A stretch of 64,000 nt of DNA from positions 6,138,001-6,202,000 of the forward strand of contig CP018627.1 of NCBI GenBank assembly GCA_002021875.1, in the 5' to 3' direction. The stretch is from Streptomyces hygroscopicus. Its GTDB lineage: Bacteria > Actinomycetota > Actinomycetes > Streptomycetales > Streptomycetaceae. The notes beneath the pieces are model-generated. The model was not told the DNA's origin, ran no database searches, and saw only the letters and a list, made by a program, of their open reading frames with translations. Of the stretch, positions 33,434 through 41,450 are shown in pieces. A program made the position numbers and the translations under genes. Each line of letters starts with the position of its first letter. Position 1 is the stretch's first letter.

Positions 33434-35067
33434 GCCTGCGCGGCGACGCCCTCGCCGAGCAGACCCTCCACGACGAAGTTCAGGGCCCGCAGCCGGGGCA
33501 GCGGATGGCGGGTGATCTTGAACGGGGCCGTCTCCGGGAGCAGTTCGCGCAGCCGGTCGACGGTGAGGGTGTGGGCCAGCCAGCGCCAGGCGTCCTCGCT
33601 TCGCGCCCAGACGCCGATGTTGGCGCTGCCGCCCTTGTCGCCGCTGCGGGCCCCGGCGACCGCGCCCAGCGGGGCGCGGCGGGTCGGCCCCGGCGGCAGC
33701 GGCGGGGGAAGGGGCGGCGAAAGGGGCGGCTCGTCCGCCGGGCCCCCGGCGGTGGGCGTGGTGGGGGCCGGGGGGATGGTCAGCCGGGAGCCGTCCGGCA
33801 GTACGGCGGTGTGCGGCACGGTGTCGGCCGGGGTGTCCACGGCCTCGAAGACGCCGTAAGGGGAGCCCTTTCCGGGCGGGGCGGACACATGGAAGCCGGG
33901 GTAGCTGGCGAGGGCCAGTTCGACGGCCGCGCCGCTGACCGCCCTGCCCACCGCCGCCGGGTCCCGGTCGCGCACCACCAGCCGCAGCAGGGCGCTCGCC
34001 TCCTCCTGCACGGCCGCGTCGGGGTGGTCGGTACGGGAGAGGGTCCAACGGACCTCGGCGGGGCGGCGCTTGCTCATCGCCCCCTCCATCTGGTCCCGTA
34101 CGAGCGCCGCCTTGGCCTCGATGTCCAGGCCGGTGAGCACGAACACCACCTCGTTGCGGTGGCCGCCGAGCCGAGTCAGCCCGGTCTTGAGGGTGCGGGG
34201 CGGCGCCTCACCCCGTACGCCGTGGACGCGAACCCGGTCCGGGCCGTCCGGGATGAGCCGCACCGAGTCCAGCCGGGCGGTGACATCCGGGCCCGGATAG
34301 CGGGCGCCCGCGGTCTCGTAGAGGAGCTGGGCGGTGACGGTCCCGACCGTGACGGCGCCGCCGGTGTGCGGATGCTTGGTGATCACGCTGGAGCCGTCGG
34401 GGTGGATCTCGGCGAGGGGGAAGCCGGGGCGGCGGAGGTCGTGCTCGGTGAAGAACGAGTAGTTGCCGCCGGTCGCCTGCGTACCGCACTCCAGGATGTG
34501 CCCGGCGACCACGGCTCCCGCGAGCGCGTCCCAGTCGTCGGCGGCCCATCCGAAGTGCGCCGCGGCCGGGCCCGTCACCAGCGCGGCGTCCGTCACCCGC
34601 CCGGTGACCACCACATCCGCGCCACCGCGCAGACAGGCCGTGATACCGGCGCCACCGAGATAGGCGTTGGCGGTGACCACGCCCGGCCCCCAGTCGCGGG
34701 CGCCGAGGAGGTCGTCGCCCTCGACATGGGCGACCCGGCAGGCGATGCCGAGCCGCTCGGCGAGAGCGCGGATCGCGTCGGCCAGCCCGGCCGGGTTGAG
34801 CCCGCCCGCGTTGGTGACGAGCCGTACGCCGCGCTCCATGGCGAGCCCCAGGGTGTCCTCGAGCTGGCGCACAAAGGTGGTGGCATAGCCCCGCGCCGGG
34901 TCCTTGGCGCGGTCCCGGCCCAGGATGAGCATGGTCAGCTCGGCGAGATAGTCCCCGGTCAGCACGTCCAGGGGGCCACCGGTGAGCATCTCGCGCACCG
35001 CGTCGAAGCGGTCGCCGTAGAAGCCGGAGGCGTTGCCGATACGGAGGGGTGGGGGCGGCGGGGTCAC
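33355..35067 (-). CDS. AtuA-like acyclic terpene utilisation protein
   Basis: 570 aa, GTG start overlapping the upstream gene's stop (GTGA). The sequence follows the AtuA family: RIGNASGFYGDRFDAVREML, GDYLAELTMLILGRDRAKDP, LVTNAGGLNPAGLADAIRAL, GDDLLGARDWGPGVVTANAY, GADVVVTGRVTDAALVTGPA, ILECGTQATGGNYSFFTEHD. AtuA of Pseudomonas is required for growth on citronellol but its reaction is not established. A Pro-rich linker (about 430-460) separates a C-terminal domain (GARSGDKGGSANIGVWARSE), common in actinobacterial forms. Position beside a carboxylase pair supports an atu-like pathway. Confidence 0.85.
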   Translation of the reverse strand: MTPPPPPLRIGNASGFYGDRFDAVREMLTGGPLDVLTGDYLAELTMLILGRDRAKDPARGYATTFVRQLEDTLGLAMERGVRLVTNAGGLNPAGLADAIRALAERLGIACRVAHVEGDDLLGARDWGPGVVTANAYLGGAGITACLRGGADVVVTGRVTDAALVTGPAAAHFGWAADDWDALAGAVVAGHILECGTQATGGNYSFFTEHDLRRPGFPLAEIHPDGSSVITKHPHTGGAVTVGTVTAQLLYETAGARYPGPDVTARLDSVRLIPDGPDRVRVHGVRGEAPPRTLKTGLTRLGGHRNEVVFVLTGLDIEAKAALVRDQMEGAMSKRRPAEVRWTLSRTDHPDAAVQEEASALLRLVVRDRDPAAVGRAVSGAAVELALASYPGFHVSAPPGKGSPYGVFEAVDTPADTVPHTAVLPDGSRLTIPPAPTTPTAGGPADEPPLSPPLPPPLPPGPTRRAPLGAVAGARSGDKGGSANIGVWARSEDAWRWLAHTLTVDRLRELLPETAPFKITRHPLPRLRALNFVVEGLLGEGVAAQARFDPQAKAVGEWLRSRHLDIPEVLL

Positions 35068-35924
35068 GGGGCGCCTCCGGCGGGGTCGCCGCTCGCGCCG
35101 CCGTCCCCCGTGCCGTCGCCACCCGCCGGGTGACCCGCTCTCTGCCCCGGGGCGCGGCCCTTGCCGGGCGGGCCCGCGAACGCCTGCGCGATGTCCAGCC
35201 AGCGGTCCGCGTCCGCCCCTTCGGCCCGTACGGCCAGATCGTCGCGGTGCGCCCGCTGGGTCACCAGCAGACAGAAGTCCAGCGCGGGCCCGGTCACCCG
35301 CTGGGCCGCGTCCTCGGGCCCGTACGTCCACAACTCACCGTCCGGGCCGGTGAGCTCGACCCGGAACTCCTCGGCCGACGGCTCCAGCCCCCGCGCCGCG
35401 TACGCGTAGCCCCGCGCCCGGACCCCGATCCGGGCCACATGGCGCAGCCGGGCGGTGGGAGCCCGGCGCACACCCAGCGCATCGGCGACGTCCTGGCCGT
35501 GCGCCCAGGTCTCCATCAGCCGGGCGGTCGCCATCGACATCACGCTCATCGGCGGCCCGTACCACGGCAGCCGGGCGCGCGGCGGTTGCGCGGCCAGCGT
35601 CCGGAGCAACCGCTCCCGCCCCGCGCGCCAGAGCTCCAGCAGCGCCCCGGGCGGCTCGGCCGCCCCGCGCTCCGCGCCCTCGTCCACGAACGCCTCCGGC
35701 GCGGTCCACGCCCGGCGCACCTCGTCGGCGAACCCCTGCGGGTCCTCGGCGGCTTGTACGGCCCGCTCGTCGGTCCACGCGAGATGGGCGATCTGGTGCG
35801 CGATGCTCCACCCGGGCGCGGGTGTCGCCGTACGCCACTCCGCGCCCCCGAGCCCGGCCACCAGGCCGTCCAACTCGTCCCCCTCCGCCCGCAGATCGCC
35901 GAGCAGAGCCTCCGTCTCGGACAC
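35064..35924 (-). CDS. TIGR03084-type metal-binding protein of the MDMPI/DinB-like superfamily
   Basis: 286 aa from the GTG at 35924 (GGGAG seven bases upstream). N-terminal four-helix domain: LLGDLRAEGDELDGLVAGLG, WSIAHQIAHLAWTDERAVQA with the metal His of the fold, MATARLMETWAHGQDVADAL. The C-terminal 30 residues are a Gly/Asp/Pro-rich tail. First gene of the catabolic operon. Family function unknown; DinB-like proteins often use thiol cofactors such as mycothiol, so a thiol-dependent isomerase is conceivable. Confidence 0.85.
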   Translation of the reverse strand: MSETEALLGDLRAEGDELDGLVAGLGGAEWRTATPAPGWSIAHQIAHLAWTDERAVQAAEDPQGFADEVRRAWTAPEAFVDEGAERGAAEPPGALLELWRAGRERLLRTLAAQPPRARLPWYGPPMSVMSMATARLMETWAHGQDVADALGVRRAPTARLRHVARIGVRARGYAYAARGLEPSAEEFRVELTGPDGELWTYGPEDAAQRVTGPALDFCLLVTQRAHRDDLAVRAEGADADRWLDIAQAFAGPPGKGRAPGQRAGHPAGGDGTGDGGASGDPAGGAP

Positions 35925-36008
35925 GCGTCGCTCCCGTCGTCGGGTCAGTCGTGTGTCGGCTGTCTTTCGTTCCTGTCGAGCGAGGGTGGCAGCGCGACGA
36001 GAAACAAT

Positions 36009-36020
36009 CAAGCACGCTTG
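36009..36020. promoter_or_regulatory. inverted repeat upstream of the catabolic operon
   Basis: CAAGC-AC-GCTTG, 85 bp upstream of the operon's first start codon, in an A/T-richer patch (GAAACAATCA...CATGATT). A natural candidate for the TetR protein encoded at the operon's end; not proven, and no second copy was found. Confidence 0.45.
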
Positions 36021-36100
36021 CATGATTCAGCCGGTTGGAGATGGAGCTTCAGGCCGGCCCCGGCTCCCCCATACGTGGCCGGCCTCCTCCCGCCGGGCGT

Positions 36101-38503
36101 TCAGATTGCCGCGGGTCCCTCGGCTCTGGAGAAGGGGCGCATACCGACTCCGATCCGCCTCCGCACCTGATCGACGAAGTCGAGCGTGTCGACGGCTCTC
36201 TTCGCGTCGCCGGTCTGGCGATACAGGTCGGCGGCGAGCTCCAGGTTCTCCAGGGCTTCGGAGTTACAGCCCTGCTGGAGAAGTGCGCCCGCGAGACTCC
36301 TGAATTCGTCGGCCATACCGTGATCGTCCTTGCCCGCGAGGAAGGCTTCCAGGGCGAGGGTGTGCAGCCGTATGGCCTTGTTCCACTGGCCCTGCCTCTG
36401 ACGCACGAGGGCCATGTTGCCCAAGGTCATCGCCTCACCACGACGGTCCCCCAGGCGCCGGAACGTGCCCAGTGCCTCCTGCTGCGCGTTGAGAGCCGCT
36501 TCGAACTCTCCGGCAGTGGTCAGCGTTCCGGCGAAGTTGGACAGCTCGATCGCCCTTTCATGAGGGATCAGCAAACCGTCGGGCATATTGAGCGCGCGCT
36601 GATGAAGTTCCACGGCCTGCTCGGCTTTACCGTCGTCGCACGTCGCCCTGGCGAGGCTGCCCAGAGCCTGGGAGTAACCGTGCAGGTCACCCTGGTTCCG
36701 AAAAACCTTTGCGGCTTTGCGAAGGGCGCGGGCGGCTTCCTCCGCGCGACCTAACTCAATCAGTGTCTCGCCGACGTTGCTCAGAGCCCTCACCACTCCG
36801 ATCCAGTCGCCGGTGCGCTTGAACAACTGTGCAGCTTCGGCGTGGGCGGCCACGGCCGCCTCGAACTCACGCTGCTCGTGGAGCGAGAGCCCGAGGTTGT
36901 TCAGCGCGCTGCCCAGGGCTCGGCGCTTCTTCAGTCTCCGGCAGATCTTGATGGCCCTATGGTGCACCCGCACCGATTTGCGCAGCTTGCGCATGTCCCG
37001 CAGCATCACACCGAGGGAGCTCAGCAGAGCAGCCTCGCGAAATCCGTCCTTGCGCTTGCGACTCGACCGGATGCCCACGGTCAGCACCCGCCCGGCGTCC
37101 TCCAGATAACGCATCTCCATCAGGAATTGTGAGACGGGCGCCGCCAGGACCACGCACATCAGGTCGTCGTCGGCCCTGTGAGCCCAGAGGGCAGCCGCGA
37201 CCAGACTGTGCCGTTCGGCCTCCAGCCACCGCAGTGCCTCGGCCCGATCGGTGAAAGGGGCTTCCGCCGTGGGTCTGGGTATCTCGGGGTGGAAGAGCAT
37301 TTCAGTCGCCAGGGTGGTCGTCTTGTGGAAGTGGGCAAGCAGACGCATGAGGCTCTGGCCCCAGGGGTCGTCGCCCGACATGAGCCGTTCCCTGGCGTAG
37401 AAGCGTACGAGGCTGTGCTGCCGCCAGCGGCCGTACGGTGCTCGTGGCTCCACAAGGTGCCGACGGGCCAAGTCCTGTAGTAACCCTTCGGTTTGCTCGA
37501 GGCTCTCGCCGAACAATTGGGCCGCGGCCTCGGTGGAGAAGTCCGGTCCGGGCTGCAGGGACATCAGACGGAAGAGCTTCGCCTGGTCTTTGGTGAGCCT
37601 TCGGTAGGACAGTTGGAAAGCAGCGGTCACGGCGCGTCTCTCCCGGCTCAGCACGGAGAGTCTGGAGTGCGCGTCCTCAAGGTCTCGGCGGAGATGGGAC
37701 AGGGGCCGGGTCGGCAGGTCCAGGAGCAAGGACGCCAGGATGCGCAGGGCCAGCGGCAGACCGCCGCACAGCGCGACGAGCCGGTCGGCCTCGCCGGCCT
37801 CGGCCGCCACCCGCGAGTCCTCGGGCAGAGACGTGTGGAGTGCATCGCGCAGCAACTCCCGCCCCCCGTCGGTGGGCAGCTCTCTCAAGGTGAGCACCAG
37901 GGCGTCCAGCTCCGCCAGAGAGTGCCGCGAGGACACCAGCGTGGCCGTGCGCCCATCACTCGGCAGGAGATGGCGGATCTTGCCGGTGGCCGGTACATCG
38001 TCCAGGACGACCAGGACCCGTCGCCCGGCAGCGGCCAATGCGCCGAGTGCGGAACGGTAGATGAGCGCACGGTCCTCAAGCCCTGGCGGAATGTATTCCG
38101 GTGGAATGCCCAGCGCCCGCAGGAGAGTGCCGAGCGCCCGCTTCGGTGACACCTTGCGTTTCGTGTCGTAGCCATGCAGATCGACGAAGAGAACTCCACC
38201 GGGGAACCAGTTCTCTTCTCGTAGCGCTCGGTGAGCGGCCTGAAGTACGAGTTCGGTCTTGCCCATCCCGGCGAGTCCGGTCACAACCAACGTGCCGGCC
38301 ATCTCGTCCGGCGATACCGGTGCCAAGGCCGCGAGGGCCTGTTCCAGCTCGGTGTGGCGCCCCGCAAAGGTCGCCGACTGCCGGGGAAGTCCGGCGAGCG
38401 CGGGGTCCGGGCGGTCCGGGAGCGTCAGATTGACGGTCCGCCCTTGGACCACGAAACCGAAGAAGACTCCTCCGCTGATGTGGTTCACGGTTCCGTCGGT
38501 CAT
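36101..38503 (-). CDS. STAND NTPase: NB-ARC plus TPR, with N-terminal RHIM/amyloid-like motif
   Basis: 800 aa, starting at the ATG of an ATGA overlap with the 551-aa gene. Residues 7-28 (NHISGGVFFGFVVQGRTVNL) resemble the short RHIM-like bacterial amyloid signalling motifs found in front of actinobacterial NLR-like proteins. Walker A is GLAGMGKT (76-83), Walker B LVVLDD (164-169), followed by SSRHSL and CGGLPLALRI (GLPL motif). A winged-helix-like linker leads to about eight TPRs (490-785), e.g. LGSALNNLGLSLHEQREFEA. Likely a ligand-gated switch in conflict or signalling; no effector domain is fused. GC is visibly lower than in the flanks. Confidence 0.88.
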   Translation of the reverse strand: MTDGTVNHISGGVFFGFVVQGRTVNLTLPDRPDPALAGLPRQSATFAGRHTELEQALAALAPVSPDEMAGTLVVTGLAGMGKTELVLQAAHRALREENWFPGGVLFVDLHGYDTKRKVSPKRALGTLLRALGIPPEYIPPGLEDRALIYRSALGALAAAGRRVLVVLDDVPATGKIRHLLPSDGRTATLVSSRHSLAELDALVLTLRELPTDGGRELLRDALHTSLPEDSRVAAEAGEADRLVALCGGLPLALRILASLLLDLPTRPLSHLRRDLEDAHSRLSVLSRERRAVTAAFQLSYRRLTKDQAKLFRLMSLQPGPDFSTEAAAQLFGESLEQTEGLLQDLARRHLVEPRAPYGRWRQHSLVRFYARERLMSGDDPWGQSLMRLLAHFHKTTTLATEMLFHPEIPRPTAEAPFTDRAEALRWLEAERHSLVAAALWAHRADDDLMCVVLAAPVSQFLMEMRYLEDAGRVLTVGIRSSRKRKDGFREAALLSSLGVMLRDMRKLRKSVRVHHRAIKICRRLKKRRALGSALNNLGLSLHEQREFEAAVAAHAEAAQLFKRTGDWIGVVRALSNVGETLIELGRAEEAARALRKAAKVFRNQGDLHGYSQALGSLARATCDDGKAEQAVELHQRALNMPDGLLIPHERAIELSNFAGTLTTAGEFEAALNAQQEALGTFRRLGDRRGEAMTLGNMALVRQRQGQWNKAIRLHTLALEAFLAGKDDHGMADEFRSLAGALLQQGCNSEALENLELAADLYRQTGDAKRAVDTLDFVDQVRRRIGVGMRPFSRAEGPAAI

Positions 38504-40155
38504 ACCCCGGCCTCCTGGTGCCGGGCGAGAGCCCCGTTGTAAGCAAGCACCTCCGCGGTGGTGAACATGCTCCTGGTTTCCTCGGTGACCACGTACCCGA
38601 CCTCGCGCCAGGCGTGGAAGAACGCGGGATCGACACCCACCTCGACCGCGCGCTCCGCCATGTCCAGCATCATGGCGTCGAAGTACTCCTTGGTATGGCG
38701 GGTGGGTTTATCGGCGTCAGGGTCGAAGAACAAAGGGTCACCCGCGCTCGGCCCACGACCGAACTTCGCCCGGAAGGCGTCAACTTGACCTTCGAGGGCT
38801 TCCTTCAACTCCTGTCCGTGCGGGGTATCGGTTGAGATCCGCACCACGGAACTACCGTCCGCGTTCCAGATCCGCTCGACGGGACGGGCGGCCCGGCGAC
38901 CCGTAGCTGCCGCCCCACCGGCCTTCGTGCGGACCTTGTGCAGCACCGCTTCGCGCACAGCCTCACGCCGCTCGGCCCACCGCTCGTCCGGCTCCTCCCC
39001 GGTGGTGTCCGTGACGTCGGCGCTGCCCGTCTCCCACTCCTCGAGATCGGCGGCACTCCCGCGCCCGGCGGCGCTCAGCCGCATTCTGGCGTGCATGCCC
39101 GCCCAGTCCAGCAGGTCCGGAGTGATCACTGTTGCCAGCGTGGACACCTTCGAAATGCCCAGTTCGAAGGCCAAACGTGGCAGGGCGAGACCAGGAGAGC
39201 TGCTCCACAGCAATGCCTCGGAGGGGATCGGCTCGGTGAAGGCGGGGACGGCGAAGAGATGCCCGAGGGTCGCGGCGACGGACAAGTCCAGTTCGGGAGC
39301 GACAAGGAGGATGTCGAGCACCGGCACCAGCGTCGACGCCTCGTCCAGGGAAAGTGCCCACGCCCAGGCGTGTTCGCCCACGTCCTCCAAGAGCTCGCCG
39401 GGCTTCGTCATGAGCGCCGCGTACAGAGCCGGCAGCAGCATTCCGGATTCCTCCTCCACCGGCAGCCCGGCGTCATGGAACCGGCGCAGCCCATCGCGGA
39501 TCACGGCCCGAGGCGTGCCTTCGACCCACGGCTCCTCCTCCGTGTCCTCCCAGAACCACCTGATCCGTTCCGCTGCGTTCTCAGGGGGATCGGGCAGCCG
39601 CAGATCCAGAGACGGCCCAAAGGCCGCACGGCACTCCTGGAGCGCCGCCTCAGGGAGCAGCCGCCGGGGCAGATGGCGCTGGTCGAGTCCGGCCGCGTCG
39701 AGGCGACCGGTGAGTGCCAGCATCAGCTTTCCGTCGTCCACCGGGAGCCCCAGCTCTTCGCTTGCCGCGACGGCCTCGCGCACGAAGCGCTGGACACCCT
39801 TCCCGTGCACGGTGCCGCGCAGGAGTCGCAGCCACGCATCACGCGCGTTGGCGAACTCGAACTCGTCACGAAACCCTTGGGGCCAGGCCGTTCCCAGGAA
39901 CAGCACGTCCAACGGGTCGATCTCCTGGTACCAGCCCGGATCGGTTCCCTCCTGCTGAGCGTGTCCCAGCGCCATGTAGCCGAACGCGTAGGCACCGGCA
40001 AGGCTGAGCCTCCCCGGTGCGTTCGAGCGCAACAGTCGCCCGAGCGCCTCGCCTCCAAGGGACTGTGGGTCGGCCGTACCCATGGCTCCGACTGAGCGGG
40101 ACGAGGCTGATCTCCGTGCCCGCTGTTCCTGCTTCTTCCTCGACGCTTTGCCCAC
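38500..40155 (-). CDS. hypothetical 551-aa protein coupled to the STAND NTPase
   Basis: Starts at the ATG at 40155. N-terminus is strongly basic (MGKASRKKQEQRARRSASSR), the rest helical and acidic (NAAERIRWFWEDTEEEPWVE; MLDMAERAVEVGVDPAFFHA). No membrane segment, signal peptide, protease, nuclease or NADase motif could be recognised. Its stop overlaps the NTPase start by 4 bp, so the two are made together and probably work together, as effector or target. A lower-GC codon usage than neighbouring core genes suggests recent acquisition. Confidence 0.7.
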   Translation of the reverse strand: MGKASRKKQEQRARRSASSRSVGAMGTADPQSLGGEALGRLLRSNAPGRLSLAGAYAFGYMALGHAQQEGTDPGWYQEIDPLDVLFLGTAWPQGFRDEFEFANARDAWLRLLRGTVHGKGVQRFVREAVAASEELGLPVDDGKLMLALTGRLDAAGLDQRHLPRRLLPEAALQECRAAFGPSLDLRLPDPPENAAERIRWFWEDTEEEPWVEGTPRAVIRDGLRRFHDAGLPVEEESGMLLPALYAALMTKPGELLEDVGEHAWAWALSLDEASTLVPVLDILLVAPELDLSVAATLGHLFAVPAFTEPIPSEALLWSSSPGLALPRLAFELGISKVSTLATVITPDLLDWAGMHARMRLSAAGRGSAADLEEWETGSADVTDTTGEEPDERWAERREAVREAVLHKVRTKAGGAAATGRRAARPVERIWNADGSSVVRISTDTPHGQELKEALEGQVDAFRAKFGRGPSAGDPLFFDPDADKPTRHTKEYFDAMMLDMAERAVEVGVDPAFFHAWREVGYVVTEETRSMFTTAEVLAYNGALARHQEAGV

Positions 40156-40215
40156 ATCGCCCTCCCCCGCCGCAGCTCGTCCGCGAACGTGCGATGACGC
40201 CGCACGCGGTCGCCG

Positions 40216-40641
40216 CTACGGCCACTTCTTCTCGATACGGTCCTCGTAGACGGCATAGATCGCGGGCTCACCACGTGCCGCGGCACGGTAAATGGCGGTC
40301 TGCTGGCTGTGAAACCGCCGAACCTTGTCCACGATCAGCAGATCCTTCTTGCTCAGATAGAACAGAGGCTGGCTTCCGTTGGCGAGAGCCCCGCGCTCAT
40401 GTGCGCGGTAGCGGATACGTTCGTCCTGGGTCAGCAGAGCCCACCCCTGGCCCAACCCATGAGCGATCCACTCCTCATCCGGAACGTGCTGCCCATCGTC
40501 GGCGTAGACCTCGCTGAGGTGGCGGATCAGCCACCCCGCCTCTCGCAATAGAGCGACCGTACGGCGCCCCAAGGAACGGTCGGCCAGGAACTCAGGCGGC
40601 TCGTCGGCGGGTGGTTCGGCAGATCGCTTCGACCTGGTCAC
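40216..40641 (-). CDS. PIN-like (DUF5615-type) toxin of a toxin-antitoxin pair
   Basis: 141 aa, GTG start at 40641 inside the last 50 bp of the antitoxin gene, a typical coupled overlap. The core, FLADRSLGRRTVALLREAGW, VPDEEWIAHGLGQGWALLTQ and DERIRYRAHE, has the three acidic positions of PIN-like nuclease folds (first-strand Asp, DEEW, TQDE). It is expected to be an RNase held in check by the DUF433 partner. No upstream alternative start. Confidence 0.8.
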   Translation of the reverse strand: MTRSKRSAEPPADEPPEFLADRSLGRRTVALLREAGWLIRHLSEVYADDGQHVPDEEWIAHGLGQGWALLTQDERIRYRAHERGALANGSQPLFYLSKKDLLIVDKVRRFHSQQTAIYRAAARGEPAIYAVYEDRIEKKWP

Positions 40642-41248
40642 GCGTCAGCCCGTACTCGTCCGCGACCGCCTCCAACGGCTCTCCGGCCTCCCACAGGGAG
40701 ACGATCGCGTCCACCTGGACCTTGTTCTCCGCAACGACCGGCGCGCCCCAGCCGAACCGAGGATCGATGATCACGGGGGCGACGTCCGGGTACTGCCGCA
40801 GGCGAAGCTGGTAGGGGTACTGATCGCCGCTCTCCCATGCGATGTAGCGCAAGTAGCCGGTGATGACTTCCCTGATGGGGCGCTGACCGTCCCGGGCACG
40901 CGCCAGGTCGCCGTCCGCGTACTCGACGAAGATGTCCACCCCATCGGTGGCGATCCGCCGGGTGGCCAAGCCGTACTCGTCGCCGAACGCCAAACGCACC
41001 GCTTCGGCGGCCTCCCGGATCTTGGGCATGCTCAGATAGCCGCGCAGCGACCGCAGCACATACGCTTCGACGATCGCTACGAAAGGGATCGAAGGCCAGC
41101 CCCGCTTCACCGGCTGGACGCCGTGCACAAGCGGGGAGCCGGCGGCGCTCTCGTGGTGCAGCCAGCGCTGGAGCGTACGGTCGGGAATGTCCAGGTGCCG
41201 AGCGGTGTCCTGGACGCTCAGAAGCGCGTCGCTGAAGCGATCCACCAT
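40592..41248 (-). CDS. DUF433-type antitoxin with N-terminal MerR-like HTH
   Basis: 218 aa, ATG at 41248 with GGGAGGG upstream. N-terminus: SVQDTARHLDIPDRTLQRWL, a MerR/excisionase-like helix-turn-helix. C-terminus: PVIIDPRFGWGAPVVAENKV, QVDAIVSLWEAGEPLEAVAD, EYGLTRDQVEAICR, the DUF433 (VapB-like) signature. It should neutralise the PIN-like protein encoded by the overlapping gene and autoregulate the pair. The pair is transcribed toward the STAND NTPase genes and may be part of the same acquired island. Confidence 0.83.
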   Translation of the reverse strand: MVDRFSDALLSVQDTARHLDIPDRTLQRWLHHESAAGSPLVHGVQPVKRGWPSIPFVAIVEAYVLRSLRGYLSMPKIREAAEAVRLAFGDEYGLATRRIATDGVDIFVEYADGDLARARDGQRPIREVITGYLRYIAWESGDQYPYQLRLRQYPDVAPVIIDPRFGWGAPVVAENKVQVDAIVSLWEAGEPLEAVADEYGLTRDQVEAICRTTRRRAA

Positions 41249-41450
41249 CGCCGGTACCCTCCCGTTGCTGACTGTATCCGAGCACAGCGCCTGTTCACCC
41301 CCACGGTAGGCCGGGCCTCGGACACTAGCGAGGGCGAACTCCTGTGGCCCGTACAGTCAGCTCACGGTTCACTCGTACGAGCGTCGGTCCGCTCCCGACA
41401 GCCCCCACGGATGGCGGCGGGGAGCCATCGCAACGTGCGGCTCGTGGCCA

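Noticed and set aside
36009..36020. KstR2-type operator (AnCAAGnnCTTGnT)
   Set aside because: The half-sites CAAG and CTTG are four, not two, bases apart, and no steroid catabolism genes are adjacent; kept only as a generic TetR candidate.
36101..41248. Integrated phage or ICE
   Set aside because: No integrase, tRNA att site, direct-repeat borders, replication or conjugation gene is visible; the region is better described as a small accessory island.
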